The translations under genes and the position numbers were made by a program. Below are positions 29,703 to 38,536 of a DNA stretch of 64,000 nucleotides, one piece after another (position 1 is the stretch's first letter; each line of letters opens with the position of its first letter). Where the stretch lies: positions 744,001 to 808,000 of the forward strand of contig NZ_JABXJG010000001.1 of the NCBI RefSeq assembly GCF_013375535.1. Direction: 5' to 3'. Origin of the DNA: Sphingobium sp. 15-1. Lineage in GTDB: Bacteria > Pseudomonadota > Alphaproteobacteria > Sphingomonadales > Sphingomonadaceae. The notes under the pieces were generated by a model. The model was not told the origin of the DNA. It saw only the letters and a program-made list of their open reading frames with translations, and did not search any database.

Positions 29703-29882
29703 TTTAGTCCTCGCCCCGGCACGGGGAGAGGATCCGAAATCTTGGCTCGGCGCAGCCGGGCCTAGATGGGGTTGGAGAGGGGCTTTTGCTCCCGCGAGGG
29801 CGCTGCCTCCTCTCCCAGCTTCGACTAGGCGGCAGAGCCGCCAAGTCTGCGCAACCCTCTCCCCCAGGGGGCGAGGGGAAGT
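29703..29882. repeat. Palindrome-rich intergenic repeat between ilvN and ilvC
   Basis: The ilvN-ilvC gap holds palindrome-like segments: CCTCGCCCCGGCACGGGGAG near 29708, GGCGGCAGAGCCGCC near 29830 and CTCTCCCCCAGGGGGCGAGG near 29857. It looks like composite REP-type sequence. Exact borders cannot be set from one copy. No gene is seen in it. Confidence 0.5.
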
Positions 29883-29884
29883 CG

Positions 29885-30400
29885 TTATACCGGCTCCTTG
29901 CCGCGGATCAGGCCGACGACGCCGGTCCGGCCGACTTCGACCAGGCCGATCTGGCGCATCAGGCCGACGAAATTGTCGATCTTGTCGGTCGTGCCAGTGA
30001 TCTCGAAAATGAAGCTCTCGATCGTCGTGTCGACCACCTTGGCGCGGAAGACGTCGGCCAGGCGCAGCGCCTCGATCCGGTCCTCGCCCACGCCCGCGAC
30101 CTTCACCAGCGCCAGCTCGCGCTCGACGAAGGGGCCGTTTTCGGTGAGGTCCGTCACCTTGTGCACCGGCACCAGGCGGTCGAGCTGCGCCATGATCTGG
30201 TCGATCACCTTGGGCGGGCCGCTGGTGACGATGGTGATGCGGCTGATCGCATGGTCGGGGGTGATGTCCGCCACGGTCAGGCTGTCGATATTATAGCCGC
30301 GCGCTGTGAACAGGCCGGCGATGCGCGCCAATATGCCCGCCTCGTTGGAAACCATCAGCGACAGGACGTGCCGCTCGCTCAGTTCTTCCTGGATGTGCAT
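29885..30400 (-). CDS. ilvN: Acetolactate synthase small (regulatory) subunit
   Basis: A 171-residue regulatory subunit of acetohydroxyacid synthase, conferring valine feedback inhibition. It starts MHIQEELSERHVLSLMVSNE. The N-terminal ACT domain spans residues 9-85 (VSNEAGILARIAGLFTARGY, then IDSLTVADITPDHAISRITI). The C-terminal domain follows, with FVERELALVKVAG and a late MRQIGLVEVGRTGVVGLIRG. The symbol ilvH is also used for this type. It overlaps the small unknown gene upstream (ATG within TGATG-like junction), and lies in an ilvB-orf-ilvN order. Confidence 0.96.
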   Translation of the reverse strand: MHIQEELSERHVLSLMVSNEAGILARIAGLFTARGYNIDSLTVADITPDHAISRITIVTSGPPKVIDQIMAQLDRLVPVHKVTDLTENGPFVERELALVKVAGVGEDRIEALRLADVFRAKVVDTTIESFIFEITGTTDKIDNFVGLMRQIGLVEVGRTGVVGLIRGKEPV

Positions 30401-30744
30401 CAGTTCGTTCCGTTATCCGGTTCTTCGCGCTCATGGCGCTCTGAAATCATGCCCGTGAAGGCGTAGTGCCATGCATTGTCGTCGCGATGAGCGATCCGCA
30501 CCGGAAAGCCCGCAATCGCATCGAACATCCGCGCCAGATGCTCGCCCACATAGCGCGGGCTGACCAGCAGGCGGCCGATATGGCGCTCGTGAAAATCGAA
30601 GCCTTCATCCAGATGGACTTCCCACCCCTCATTCTCCGGATCGGCATGGTCCACCGTCCAGCCCGTCAACTCGGCGGTGCCCGCGATCCGTTCGAAATCG
30701 AAGGGCTCGCTCACATGGATGCGGAGCTTCAGATGAGCAGTCAC
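30400..30744 (-). CDS. Conserved-looking hypothetical protein between ilvB and ilvN
   Basis: A 114-residue soluble protein of unknown family. It starts MTAHLKLRIHVSEPFDFERI and is rich in His, Asp and Glu (WEVHLDEGFDFHERHIGR near 41-58). No signal peptide or membrane segment is seen. Base composition matches its neighbours. It fills the space between ilvB and ilvN, whose products form one complex, with an 11-base gap to ilvB and a one-base overlap with ilvN. The tight spacing suggests translational coupling and perhaps a link to branched-chain amino acid metabolism, but nothing in the sequence says what it does. Confidence 0.75.
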   Translation of the reverse strand: MTAHLKLRIHVSEPFDFERIAGTAELTGWTVDHADPENEGWEVHLDEGFDFHERHIGRLLVSPRYVGEHLARMFDAIAGFPVRIAHRDDNAWHYAFTGMISERHEREEPDNGTN

Positions 30745-30754
30745 ACCCCCATCC

Positions 30755-32503
30755 TCACACCAAAGCCTTCGCCTCGTCCGACATGATGCCTTCGACCTGG
30801 CTGGGGTCGAGCAGCATGTCGGTATGCGCCGCGCCCGACGGGATCATCGGGAAGCAGTTGGAAAGCTTCGCCACGCGGCAGTCCACGATCACCGGGCCGG
30901 GCGTGTCGATCATCTGACGGATGCCGGCTGCCAGTTCCTGCGGCCCTTCGATCCGGATGCCGGTCCAGCCATAAGCTTCCGCCAGCTTCACGAAATCGGG
31001 CAGGCTGTCCGAATAGCTGTTGGAATAGCGGCTTTCATAGGTCAGCTCCTGCCACTGGCGGACCATGCCCATATATTCATTGTTCAGGATGAACAGCTTG
31101 ACCGGCGTGCGGTACTGCGTCGCCGTGCCCATTTCCTGGATGTTCATCTGCACCGAGGCATCGCCCGCGACGCAGACGACCAGGCTGTCGGGATTGCCGA
31201 TCTGCGCGCCGATGGCGGCCGGGAAGCCATAGCCCATGGTGCCAAGACCCCCGGAGGTCAGCCATTTGTTCGGTTCGTCGAAGCCGAAATGCTGGGCCGC
31301 CCACATCTGGTGCTGGCCGACTTCGGTGGTGATGATGACGTCCTTGGCGCTGCGCGAAGCCTTGTAGAGCTGGGCGATCGCCTCCTGCGGCATGATCTCT
31401 TCCCGGCTTTCGGGATAGGCGAGGCTGTTGCGCGCGCGCCAGCCGTCGATCCGCGCCCACCATTCGGTGAGGTCCGCCGCCTTGTGCCCGCGATCCTTCC
31501 AGAGCGCGATCATGTCCGCGAGGGCGTTGCCGACGTCCGCGATGATGGGCAGGTCGACCTCGACCGTCTTGTTGATCGAGCTGCGGTCGATGTCGATGTG
31601 GATCTTCTTCGCATGGGGTGCGAAGGCGTCCAGACGGCCTGTCACGCGGTCGTCGAAACGGGCGCCGACGCAGACGATCAGGTCCGCCTTGTTCATCGCC
31701 CAATTGGCTTCATAGGTGCCGTGCATGCCCAGCATGCCGACCCACTGGCCGGACGAAGCGGGGAAGGCGCCCAGACCCATCAGCGTCGAGGTGACGGGCG
31801 CGCCGGTCAGCGCCGCGATCTCCCGCAGCAGGGTCGAGGCTTCCGGGCCGGAGTTGATGACGCCGCCGCCGGTGTAGAAGATCGGCCGCTCGGCAGCCGC
31901 CAGCATTGCGACCGCACTGGCGATGGCAGCCGGGTCCGCCTTGGTCTGCGGGCGGTAGCTGGCATGTTCGAAGCTTTCCGGCTTCTTGTAGGGCGCGGTC
32001 GCGATCTGGACATTCTTCGGAATGTCGACGACGACCGGGCCGGGGCGGCCGGTGGTGGCGATGTGGAACGCCTCATGGACGACGCTCGCCAGCTTGCCGG
32101 GCGACTTCACCAGATAATTATGCTTGGTGCAGTGGCGCGTGATGCCGACCGTGTCCGCTTCCTGGAAAGCGTCGGTGCCGATGAGCTGGGTCGGAACCTG
32201 ACCAGTGATGACGACCATCGGGATGGAATCCATCAGCGCGTCGGTGATGCCGGTGACGGCATTGGTCGCGCCGGGGCCGGAGGTAACCAGGACGACGCCG
32301 GGCTTGCCGGTGGAACGGGCATAGCCCTCCGCCATATGGGTCGCGCCCTGTTCGTGGCGAACGAGCACATGGCGGATCTTCGGATGATTGAAGAGTGCGT
32401 CATAAATGGGCAGCACCGCGCCGCCCGGATAACCGAACACGACCTCGACCCCCAGGTCGATCAGGCACTCAACCAATATGTCCGCGCCGCTCTTTTCGGC
32501 CAC
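30755..32503 (-). CDS. ilvB: Acetolactate synthase large (catalytic) subunit
   Basis: A 582-residue thiamine-diphosphate enzyme making acetolactate or acetohydroxybutyrate from pyruvate. The chosen GTG start at 32503 (VAEKSGADILVECL) follows the strong GGAAGGAA at 32509-32516 on the minus strand; the longer frame to 32563 lacks conservation. Motifs: EVVFGYPGGAVLPIYDALFN with the catalytic glutamate of RHEQGATHMAEGYAR near residue 50, and the ThDP/Mg site VCVAGDASVQMNIQEMGTAT with NNEYMGMVRQWQ near 440-470. The symbol ilvI is used for the same subunit. Confidence 0.96.
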   Translation of the reverse strand: MAEKSGADILVECLIDLGVEVVFGYPGGAVLPIYDALFNHPKIRHVLVRHEQGATHMAEGYARSTGKPGVVLVTSGPGATNAVTGITDALMDSIPMVVITGQVPTQLIGTDAFQEADTVGITRHCTKHNYLVKSPGKLASVVHEAFHIATTGRPGPVVVDIPKNVQIATAPYKKPESFEHASYRPQTKADPAAIASAVAMLAAAERPIFYTGGGVINSGPEASTLLREIAALTGAPVTSTLMGLGAFPASSGQWVGMLGMHGTYEANWAMNKADLIVCVGARFDDRVTGRLDAFAPHAKKIHIDIDRSSINKTVEVDLPIIADVGNALADMIALWKDRGHKAADLTEWWARIDGWRARNSLAYPESREEIMPQEAIAQLYKASRSAKDVIITTEVGQHQMWAAQHFGFDEPNKWLTSGGLGTMGYGFPAAIGAQIGNPDSLVVCVAGDASVQMNIQEMGTATQYRTPVKLFILNNEYMGMVRQWQELTYESRYSNSYSDSLPDFVKLAEAYGWTGIRIEGPQELAAGIRQMIDTPGPVIVDCRVAKLSNCFPMIPSGAAHTDMLLDPSQVEGIMSDEAKALV

Positions 32504-32603
32504 GATGGTTCCTTCCGTTGGATAATTGCTGCGCCCTCTGCTCCAGAAGCGGAACGATGGCAAGGCGGCAGCGTCTATTGGACATAAAATGGCAAGTCAA
32601 TAG

Positions 32604-33548
32604 TTATTGTTGTAATTTTATTACCAATTCTTCCGCAATTTCCATATCAATCTGTCGCTGCTCTCGCGGCCATTCCGCCGGGGGCTGGCGCGAAAACCAG
32701 GTATATTGCCGTTTCGCATATTGGCGGGTCGCGATCCGGCCGCGCTCCATCATGGTCTCGCGGTCGATTTCCTCCGCCATCCAGGCGGCGATTTCCGGCA
32801 CCCCGATAGCACGCATGACCGGCAGGTCGGGGGAGAGATTGCGAGCCAGCAGGGCTTCGACTTCCGCTACGGCGCCGCCGTCCACCATCTGCCCGAAGCG
32901 CAGGTCGCAGCGGGAGATCAGCCAGTCACGCGGAGGCAGCAGGATCATGGGCGATAGGGTGATGTGCTGGCCTATGCCCCCGCTCTTGTGCCGCTGCCAT
33001 TCGGCCAGGGGCTTGCCGGTCGAGCGCATCACTTCCAGCGCGCGGGCGACGCGGCTGGTGTCGGCGGAGGCCAGGCGGGCGGCGGCTGCGGGGTCTTCTT
33101 CCGCCAGCGCGGCATGCGCCTCCGCCACCGGCATGGCGCGGATGGCAGCACGGACGGCGGGGTCTATGTCCGGGACCGGGGCGATGCCGTCGAGCAGGGT
33201 GCGCAGATAAAGCCCCGTGCCGCCCACCAATATGGGCAACCGCCCGGCCCGATGCGCCTTGCCGATTTCAGCGCGGGCTTCGGCGGCCCAGCGGGCGGCG
33301 GTGCAGGCTTCCGCGCCGTCGATATGGCCAAACAGGCGGTGCGGGACGCCGGCCATTTCCTCCTCGCTGGGGCGGGCGGAGAGGATCTGGAGGTCGGCAT
33401 AGACCTGGCTGGCGTCGGCATTGATGACGATGCCGTTCGCCGCGTGGGCGAGGGCGACGGCAAGCGCGCTCTTGCCGCTGGCGGTAGGCCCGGCAATAAG
33501 CGCGACGCGCGGGCGGGATTCGCCCTGTGAAGTGTCAGGAGTATCCAT
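32604..33548 (-). CDS. miaA: tRNA dimethylallyltransferase
   Basis: A 314-residue enzyme adding a dimethylallyl group to A37 of tRNAs that read UNN codons. The P-loop [20 protein letters not shown] is near residue 16, followed by [20 protein letters not shown] near 40 and [16 protein letters not shown] near 106. Late [16 protein letters not shown] marks the C-terminal region. Length is normal. Its ATG on the minus strand overlaps the ATG of the divergent serB gene by two bases, which is unusual. Confidence 0.96.
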   Translation of the reverse strand: MDTPDTSQGESRPRVALIAGPTASGKSALAVALAHAANGIVINADASQVYADLQILSARPSEEEMAGVPHRLFGHIDGAEACTAARWAAEARAEIGKAHRAGRLPILVGGTGLYLRTLLDGIAPVPDIDPAVRAAIRAMPVAEAHAALAEEDPAAAARLASADTSRVARALEVMRSTGKPLAEWQRHKSGGIGQHITLSPMILLPPRDWLISRCDLRFGQMVDGGAVAEVEALLARNLSPDLPVMRAIGVPEIAAWMAEEIDRETMMERGRIATRQYAKRQYTWFSRQPPAEWPREQRQIDMEIAEELVIKLQQ

Positions 33549-34425
33549 GTTCGTTGCGACCTTAGTGGCAAGTGGCGCCTTGAGTCAGGAAGATATTGCC
33601 GAAGCGGCCGGGCGGCTGGCCGTAGCGGGTTGCGCGCCGGTGGATAACGACTGGCTGGACGAGGGCAAGGCGGCGGATATTTTCTTTGGGCTTGATCCCA
33701 TTGCCGCGCGCGCCGCGCTGACCGGCATTGGCGACCGGGTGGATGTGATCGTCCAACTGGCCGAGGGGCGGGAAAAGAAGCTGCTGATCGCAGACATGGA
33801 TTCCACCATGATCACCGTCGAATGCATCGACGAGCTGGCCGACTATGCCGGGATCAAGCCTCAGATCGCGGAGATCACCGAGCGGGCGATGCGCGGCGAA
33901 CTCGACTTTGCCGGCGCGCTGCATGAGCGCGTGGCTCTGCTCAAGGGGCTGGCGGATGCGGCCATCGACCAATGCCGGACGGAGCGGGTGAAGATCATGC
34001 CGGGCGCCAGCGCGCTGGTGCGCACGATGAAGGCGAGGGGGGCGAGGACGTTGCTCGTATCGGGCGGCTTCACGCGTTTTACCGGACCGGTGGCGGAGGA
34101 GATCGGCTTCGATGCCGCCGTCGCCAATGTGCTGGAGATTGCGGACGGCGCCCTGCTGGGCACGGTGACGGTGCCGATCGTGGACGCGGCGCGCAAGCGG
34201 GCTGAACTGGAGGCGGCGATCGAGGGCGGGATCGACCGGGCGTTGACCCTGGCCGTGGGCGACGGGGCGAACGACATTCCGATGATCCAGGGCGCCGGGC
34301 TGGGGGTCGCCTATCATGCCAAGCCCAAGACACGCGAAGCGGCGGCTGCGGAGATCGTGCATGGCGACCTGTCGGTGCTGCTCTATGCGCAGGGTATCGC
34401 TTCGGCGGAGTGGGTAGAGGGCTGA
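33547..34425 (+). CDS. serB: Phosphoserine phosphatase
   Basis: A 292-residue HAD-superfamily phosphatase releasing L-serine from phosphoserine. Start [20 protein letters not shown] at 33547; the frame is open upstream but only antisense to miaA. HAD motif I is [20 protein letters not shown] (nucleophile Asp near residue 81), motif [13 protein letters not shown] near 168, motif III around AARKRAE, and motif [22 protein letters not shown] near 236. An N-terminal ACT-like segment of about 70 residues precedes the catalytic domain. It shares its start region with divergent miaA. Confidence 0.96.
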   Translation: MFVATLVASGALSQEDIAEAAGRLAVAGCAPVDNDWLDEGKAADIFFGLDPIAARAALTGIGDRVDVIVQLAEGREKKLLIADMDSTMITVECIDELADYAGIKPQIAEITERAMRGELDFAGALHERVALLKGLADAAIDQCRTERVKIMPGASALVRTMKARGARTLLVSGGFTRFTGPVAEEIGFDAAVANVLEIADGALLGTVTVPIVDAARKRAELEAAIEGGIDRALTLAVGDGANDIPMIQGAGLGVAYHAKPKTREAAAAEIVHGDLSVLLYAQGIASAEWVEG

Positions 34426-34443
34426 CGCTTGCTTTATGCGTTT

Positions 34444-34469
34444 CGTGCTCCTGCCTTCGCAGGAGCACG
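34444..34469. repeat. Perfect 11-bp hairpin repeat, CCTGCCTTCGCAGG family
   Basis: CGTGCTCCTGC at 34444-34454 pairs with 34459-34469 across the loop CTTC. It lies just after serB and could serve as an end-of-transcript structure, but has no T-run. Related copies lie at 25862-25881 and 36491-36515. Confidence 0.85.
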
Positions 34470-34641
34470 TTCCGCAAATTCCGCCCTCTCTAAACGGTTA
34501 ATCGCTGCTTAGGCACGACTCGTCGTCATTGCGCAGCGGTAATGGAATCCAATCCGATTGCCGGTCGTTACACTTGCGCTGCGATCCGCAGTGTCCACAT
34601 TCTAACCGGCGCACGGTCCTTGTGGCGCCAAGGGAGAGGCT

Positions 34642-34902
34642 ATGAAAATCAGCTTTTTGGCACTTCTCGGCGGCACGGCGCTCGCTTTGAGCGCTTGCGC
34701 GTCGACGAGGGATGAGCCTGTCGCGCCTGCGCCGCCGGTCGGTCCGGGCGCGATCAGCGGCACGGTCGCGGCGGACCGCAATGGCGACGGCATTGTCGAC
34801 GGCTATTATTCGCCCGACGGCATGTATCATGAGATCCAGGGCCCGCCCTGTCCGCCGCCCCCGCCGCCTCCGCCGCCCTCGCGTCGTGGAGAACGCGGCT
34901 GA
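34642..34902 (+). CDS. Small lipoprotein with proline-rich tail
   Basis: An 86-residue protein with a lipoprotein signal, MKISFLALLGGTALALSACA, where LSAC is the lipobox and Cys 19 the lipidation site. The mature part carries a calcium-loop-like sequence, DRNGDGIVDGYYSPDGMYHE, at about residues 49-68, then a run of about nine prolines and a basic end. It is likely an inner- or outer-membrane-anchored lipoprotein of unknown role. Its 3' end overlaps the likely original N terminus of the L,D-transpeptidase gene. Confidence 0.8.
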   Translation: MKISFLALLGGTALALSACASTRDEPVAPAPPVGPGAISGTVAADRNGDGIVDGYYSPDGMYHEIQGPPCPPPPPPPPPSRRGERG

Positions 34903-35042
34903 CAAACCCATCCGTTCGGGCGCGGCATCACAGCCGCGCCCCCTTTCTTCGCACGATCCTGGCTTCGGCGCTGCTGCTCGCGCCCTGGCAGGGACAAGCC
35001 ATCGCCCAGACCGCATCCGCTTCCGATGCCGCGCGCACCAGC

Positions 35043-36467
35043 GTGGCGGCGGAAATCCGGTCGTCCGTCGGCGGGAAGCTCAGGGATTTCTACGCCCCTC
35101 GCGGTTACTGGCCGCTATGGGTAGAGAAGGGCAAGGTCGGACCGCAGGCCGATGCGCTGATCGCCTTGATCGAGAGCGCGGACGCGGATGGGCTGAAACC
35201 CAGGGATTATGATCCGCGCGAACTCAGGAGCTTGAGGCAGGAAGCCGAGGCGAGCGGCGATCCCAAGCTGCTGGCGCGGGCCGACCTGGCCTTTTCCAAG
35301 GCCTTCGCCGCGCTGGTGAGCGACATGCGCAAGCCTTCGCGCAAGATGAAGGTGCGCTATCTCGATCCGGAGGTGGAGCCGAAGGACGAGGAACCCAGGG
35401 AGATTTTGCGCGCCGCCGCCGTCACGCCCTCCTTTGCCGACTATGTGAAGAATGTCGGCTGGATGAGTCCCTTCTATGTGAAGCTGCGCGATGCGCGGGT
35501 GGGCTTCGCCAAGCGCTGGGCCAAGCGCCGGGACGGCCTGCCGCAGACGGCGGTGCCGGCTGGTGCGAAGCTACGCCCCGGCATGAAATCCGGCGCCGCG
35601 TCCTTGCGGCTGCGGCTGGGATTGGAAAGCGGCGCCGCCTATGACAAGGCGCTGGTGGCCAGGGTGAAGGCCTTTCAGGGCGACCATGGCCTGAAGCCCG
35701 ATGGCGTCGCGGGTGCGGCCACGATTGCGGCGCTCAATCGCGGCGACGACTATTATGACCGGCTGATCGCGCTCAATTTGGAACGGACGCGCCTGCTGCC
35801 CGGCCCCTATGTGCGGCATGTGGTGGTGGATGCGGCCTCCGCCCGGCTCTGGTATTTCAGCAAGGGCGCGCAGGACGGCACAATGAAGGTGGTCGTCGGC
35901 GCGAAGGAAAGCCAGACGCCGATGATGGCGGGCATGGTGCGCTATGCAACGCTCAATCCCTATTGGAACGTGCCGTCCGATCTGGTCGAGCGGAAGCTGG
36001 CGCCGAAGATGCTGAACGGAGCGTCGCTGACCAGGCTGCATTATGAAGCGCTGTCCGACTGGAGCGCCAATGCGCAGAAGCTTGATCCGGCGACTATCGA
36101 TTGGCGGGCGGTGGCCGACGGGCGGACGGAATTGCGCGTGCGGCAGCTTCCGGGCGGCGACAATGCCATGGGGAAGGTGAAGTTCATGTTCCCCAACGAT
36201 CTTGGCATCTACCTGCACGACACGCCTTCGCGCGATCTGCTGGCTAAACCGGCGCGGCAGTTCAGCAATGGCTGCGTGCGGCTGGAGGATGCGCAGCGGC
36301 TTGGGCGCTGGTTCTTCGGCAAGCCGCTAAAGGCCGGCAGCGACAAGCCGGAGCAGCATGAACCGTTGCCCCAACCGGTGCCGGTCTATCTGACCTATCT
36401 GACAGCCGTGCCTTCGGGGGATGGGGTGCAGTTCCTGCCCGATGTCTACGGACGCGACGGGATTTAA
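35043..36467 (+). CDS. L,D-transpeptidase (YkuD) family protein, 5' end disrupted or frameshifted
   Basis: A 474-residue reading from GTG 35043. A peptidoglycan-binding domain (ALVARVKAFQGDHGLKPDGV near residue 202) precedes a YkuD catalytic domain with IYLHDTPSRD and the active-site SNGCVRLEDAQRLGRWFFG near 410-428. These enzymes form 3-3 crosslinks or attach proteins to peptidoglycan. The start is suspicious: in the same frame, 34950-35030 encodes a good signal peptide (RTILASALLLAPWQGQAIAQ) with no ATG, GTG or TTG before it. A GTG frame at 34886 would join it if one C were absent from the five-C run 34939-34943. The gene may be frameshifted, miscalled, or truly broken. Confidence 0.85.
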   Translation: MAAEIRSSVGGKLRDFYAPRGYWPLWVEKGKVGPQADALIALIESADADGLKPRDYDPRELRSLRQEAEASGDPKLLARADLAFSKAFAALVSDMRKPSRKMKVRYLDPEVEPKDEEPREILRAAAVTPSFADYVKNVGWMSPFYVKLRDARVGFAKRWAKRRDGLPQTAVPAGAKLRPGMKSGAASLRLRLGLESGAAYDKALVARVKAFQGDHGLKPDGVAGAATIAALNRGDDYYDRLIALNLERTRLLPGPYVRHVVVDAASARLWYFSKGAQDGTMKVVVGAKESQTPMMAGMVRYATLNPYWNVPSDLVERKLAPKMLNGASLTRLHYEALSDWSANAQKLDPATIDWRAVADGRTELRVRQLPGGDNAMGKVKFMFPNDLGIYLHDTPSRDLLAKPARQFSNGCVRLEDAQRLGRWFFGKPLKAGSDKPEQHEPLPQPVPVYLTYLTAVPSGDGVQFLPDVYGRDGI

Positions 36468-36490
36468 GGCTTCATCCGCCATCGACCGCT

Positions 36491-36515
36491 TCGTGCTCCT
36501 GCCTTCGCAAGAACA
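36491..36515. repeat. Degenerate copy of the CCTGCCTTCGCAGG hairpin repeat
   Basis: GTGCTCCTGCCTTCGCAAGA resembles the perfect copy at 34444-34469 in its left arm and loop but the right arm has decayed. It sits between the transpeptidase and ruvX ends. Confidence 0.6.
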
Positions 36516-36530
36516 GGAAACCCTAGGCGG

Positions 36531-36548
36531 AATGTCGATACAGCCTAA
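36531..36548. repeat. End fragment of the 124-bp palindromic element
   Basis: These 18 bases, AATGTCGATACAGCCTAA, equal the right terminal repeat of the element at 25684-25807. A poor counterpart may be present near 36466-36487. The fragment supplies the TAG stop of ruvX on the minus strand. Confidence 0.75.
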
Positions 36549-37015
36549 AACCCCGCCATCAGCCCATCGATCGCGCCTTGCAGGATGTAACTCGCCGCAA
36601 GCTTGTCGACCAGTTCATCGCGCCGCGCCCGGCTGGCATCGGCTTCCAGCAGAGTGCGCGTCACCGCCTGGGTGGACCAGCGCTCGTCCCAGAGCAGGAT
36701 CGGCAGGCCCAGATCAGCGATATTCCGCCCGAAGGCGCGGCTGGCCTGGCTGCGCGGACTTTCGCTGCCGTCGAGGTTGAGCGGCAGGCCGATCACCACG
36801 CCCTTCACCTGCTGTTGCTCCATGAAGGCGGCGAGGGCGATCTTGTCCTTGCTGAACTTGCCCCGCGAAACGGTGTGGGCGGGGCTGGCGATCGACCAGC
36901 CCGCGTCGCACAGGGCAAGGCCGATGGTCTTGGTGCCGACGTCTAGCCCGATCAGGCGGCCGCCATGGGGTAATGCTTCGCGGAAAACCGCGCGGTCGGC
37001 GGTGAGGATGGACAT
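36545..37015 (-). CDS. ruvX: Holliday junction resolvase-like protein RuvX/YqgF
   Basis: A 156-residue RNase H-fold nuclease. YqgF is implicated in pre-16S rRNA 5' end maturation and earlier in Holliday-junction resolution. Catalytic motif [20 protein letters not shown] is near residue 22 with the first Asp; [20 protein letters not shown] near 73 and [20 protein letters not shown] near 107 carry the other acidic residues. The last motif region [20 protein letters not shown] is present. The stop codon comes from a repeat end. It is two bases downstream of the DUF3089 gene and probably cotranscribed. Confidence 0.95.
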   Translation of the reverse strand: MSILTADRAVFREALPHGGRLIGLDVGTKTIGLALCDAGWSIASPAHTVSRGKFSKDKIALAAFMEQQQVKGVVIGLPLNLDGSESPRSQASRAFGRNIADLGLPILLWDERWSTQAVTRTLLEADASRARRDELVDKLAASYILQGAIDGLMAGF

Positions 37016-37017
37016 GC

Positions 37018-38136
37018 TTATTTCTTCAGAAAGGCGGTCAGCCGCTGTTTCGCGTCTTCGCGCACATCGGCCCAGAACAGCGCATAGTCATAGACGTGAT
37101 AATTATTGCCCGGCAAGGTGAAGGGGCCCATGTCCACCGGCTCCCCGATCATCAGCACGCCGCTGGTGTCGCAGCGGGCGGGCACGATGCCGGGAACGAG
37201 CCGGGTCGGCTTGTCCGCATCGCGCGCGTCCAGCGTGCCGCGATTGGCGCTCGCCGGGGCGGCGCCGTTGAAGGCGCCGGTAATGGGATTGGTGCAGAGC
37301 ATGTGCGTGCCCTTGTGCGGCTTGCCGGTGAAGCTGGGCTTGCGCTCGAAACTCTCGATCACGGCGGAGGGATCGGCCGGTTCGGCATAGCTCTGCCAGC
37401 TCACGATGCAATGCGACTGGTCGCGCCGGGCGCAGGCGGGAAGGCCCAGGGCAGGGAGGTCGGCCTCGACCGAGATCGGCCAGCCCACGGCATAGACGGC
37501 GGCGATGCGGTCCGCGACCGGCTTGCCCGCGACCTGCTCGCGCAGCAGCCTGAGCAGGTGGAGCGACCCCTGGCTATGGGCGGCGAGGATCAGCGGGCCT
37601 TCGGGATTGGCCTTGAGGAACGCGGCAAAGGCCTGGGCGACGTCGCGATAGGCGGCGGCAAGGGATTGCTCGCCAGCGGGCTTGTCGGTCAGGAACGCCC
37701 CGTAATTGGCCTGGCGGTAGCGGGGCGCCCAGATCGCGCCGACGGCGTTGAAGGCGCTCGCCTGATTCTTCACGAAGCGCCGCGCCGTGGTGAGGGATTC
37801 CTGGTCGTCCAGCCGCATGTTCCAATGCGCGTCGCCCAGCGTGGTGATGTAGGAGGTCGGGTGGATGAAGAAGACCGCCGCCTTTTGCGTTGAAGGCGCG
37901 TCCTTCACGCCCTCGGGAGTCCAGAGGGCGGGATTGTCCTTCACGATGTCGGGTCGGGCGATCCACATCTTCGGATCGTCATAGGCGCTGACGGGGAGCG
38001 GTTCGATTTGCGCAAAGGCCTCCCGCGGGACCATCACCGCGCGGATCATCTGCATGCCCCAGATGCGATAGGCCAGCAATGCCGCGATCACCAGCACGAT
38101 CAGGCCGGTTACGACATAGAGGAACTTGCGGGCCAA
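37018..38136 (-). CDS. DUF3089 family alpha/beta-hydrolase-like protein
   Basis: A 372-residue protein with an N-terminal membrane anchor or uncleaved signal ([20 protein letters not shown], residues 8-27). DUF3089 features: [24 protein letters not shown] near 88-101 and a hydrolase-type nucleophile elbow [20 protein letters not shown] near 190-209. The C-terminal part has paired cysteines ([17 protein letters not shown]). It may be a periplasmic-facing hydrolase; the substrate is unknown. The next gene, ruvX, starts two bases after its stop; gatC lies divergently upstream. Confidence 0.88.
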   Translation of the reverse strand: MARKFLYVVTGLIVLVIAALLAYRIWGMQMIRAVMVPREAFAQIEPLPVSAYDDPKMWIARPDIVKDNPALWTPEGVKDAPSTQKAAVFFIHPTSYITTLGDAHWNMRLDDQESLTTARRFVKNQASAFNAVGAIWAPRYRQANYGAFLTDKPAGEQSLAAAYRDVAQAFAAFLKANPEGPLILAAHSQGSLHLLRLLREQVAGKPVADRIAAVYAVGWPISVEADLPALGLPACARRDQSHCIVSWQSYAEPADPSAVIESFERKPSFTGKPHKGTHMLCTNPITGAFNGAAPASANRGTLDARDADKPTRLVPGIVPARCDTSGVLMIGEPVDMGPFTLPGNNYHVYDYALFWADVREDAKQRLTAFLKK

Positions 38137-38248
38137 CAGCTACTCTCCAATTGATGGACTGTTTCTGTCTGGCGCAAGCGGCGAGCGTGCGCAAGGTCTC
38201 GGAGGATCGGGACTTGAAGCGGACGTGCCCGGATGGTAGCGGCGGCGC

Positions 38249-38536
38249 ATGTCGATAGACCTTCAGACCGTGAAAAAGATCGCCAGCCTTTCGCGCATTT
38301 CGGTGACCGACGCCGAAGCCGAAGCGATGGTGCCCGAACTCAACAACATCCTTGGCTGGGTGGAGCAATTGGGCGAGGTGGACGTGATCGGCGTAGAGCC
38401 GATGACCGCCGTCATCCCCAACCATCTGCGCTTGCGCGACGATGCCGTCACCGACGGCGACGTCCGCGACAAGGTGCTGGCCAATGCGCCGCAGGCCGAA
38501 CATGGCTTCTTCGCGGTGCCGAAGGTGATCGAATAA
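38249..38536 (+). CDS. gatC: Asp-tRNA(Asn)/Glu-tRNA(Gln) amidotransferase subunit C
   Basis: A 95-residue GatC that wraps around GatA and stabilises the GatCAB complex. It starts [20 protein letters not shown] and contains [18 protein letters not shown] near residue 30 and [18 protein letters not shown] near 51, then the end FAVPKVIE. Length is usual. The TAA stop overlaps the gatA ATG by one base. GatCAB makes Gln-tRNA or Asn-tRNA by transamidation in bacteria lacking the direct synthetase. Confidence 0.97.
   Translation: MSIDLQTVKKIASLSRISVTDAEAEAMVPELNNILGWVEQLGEVDVIGVEPMTAVIPNHLRLRDDAVTDGDVRDKVLANAPQAEHGFFAVPKVIE

Noticed and set aside
32503-32585. Possible leader peptide before ilvB (ATG at 32585 with codons LAIVPLL)
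   Set aside because: It contains Leu, Ile and Val codons, but the frame runs into ilvB, has no stop near a hairpin and no T-run, so attenuation is not supported.
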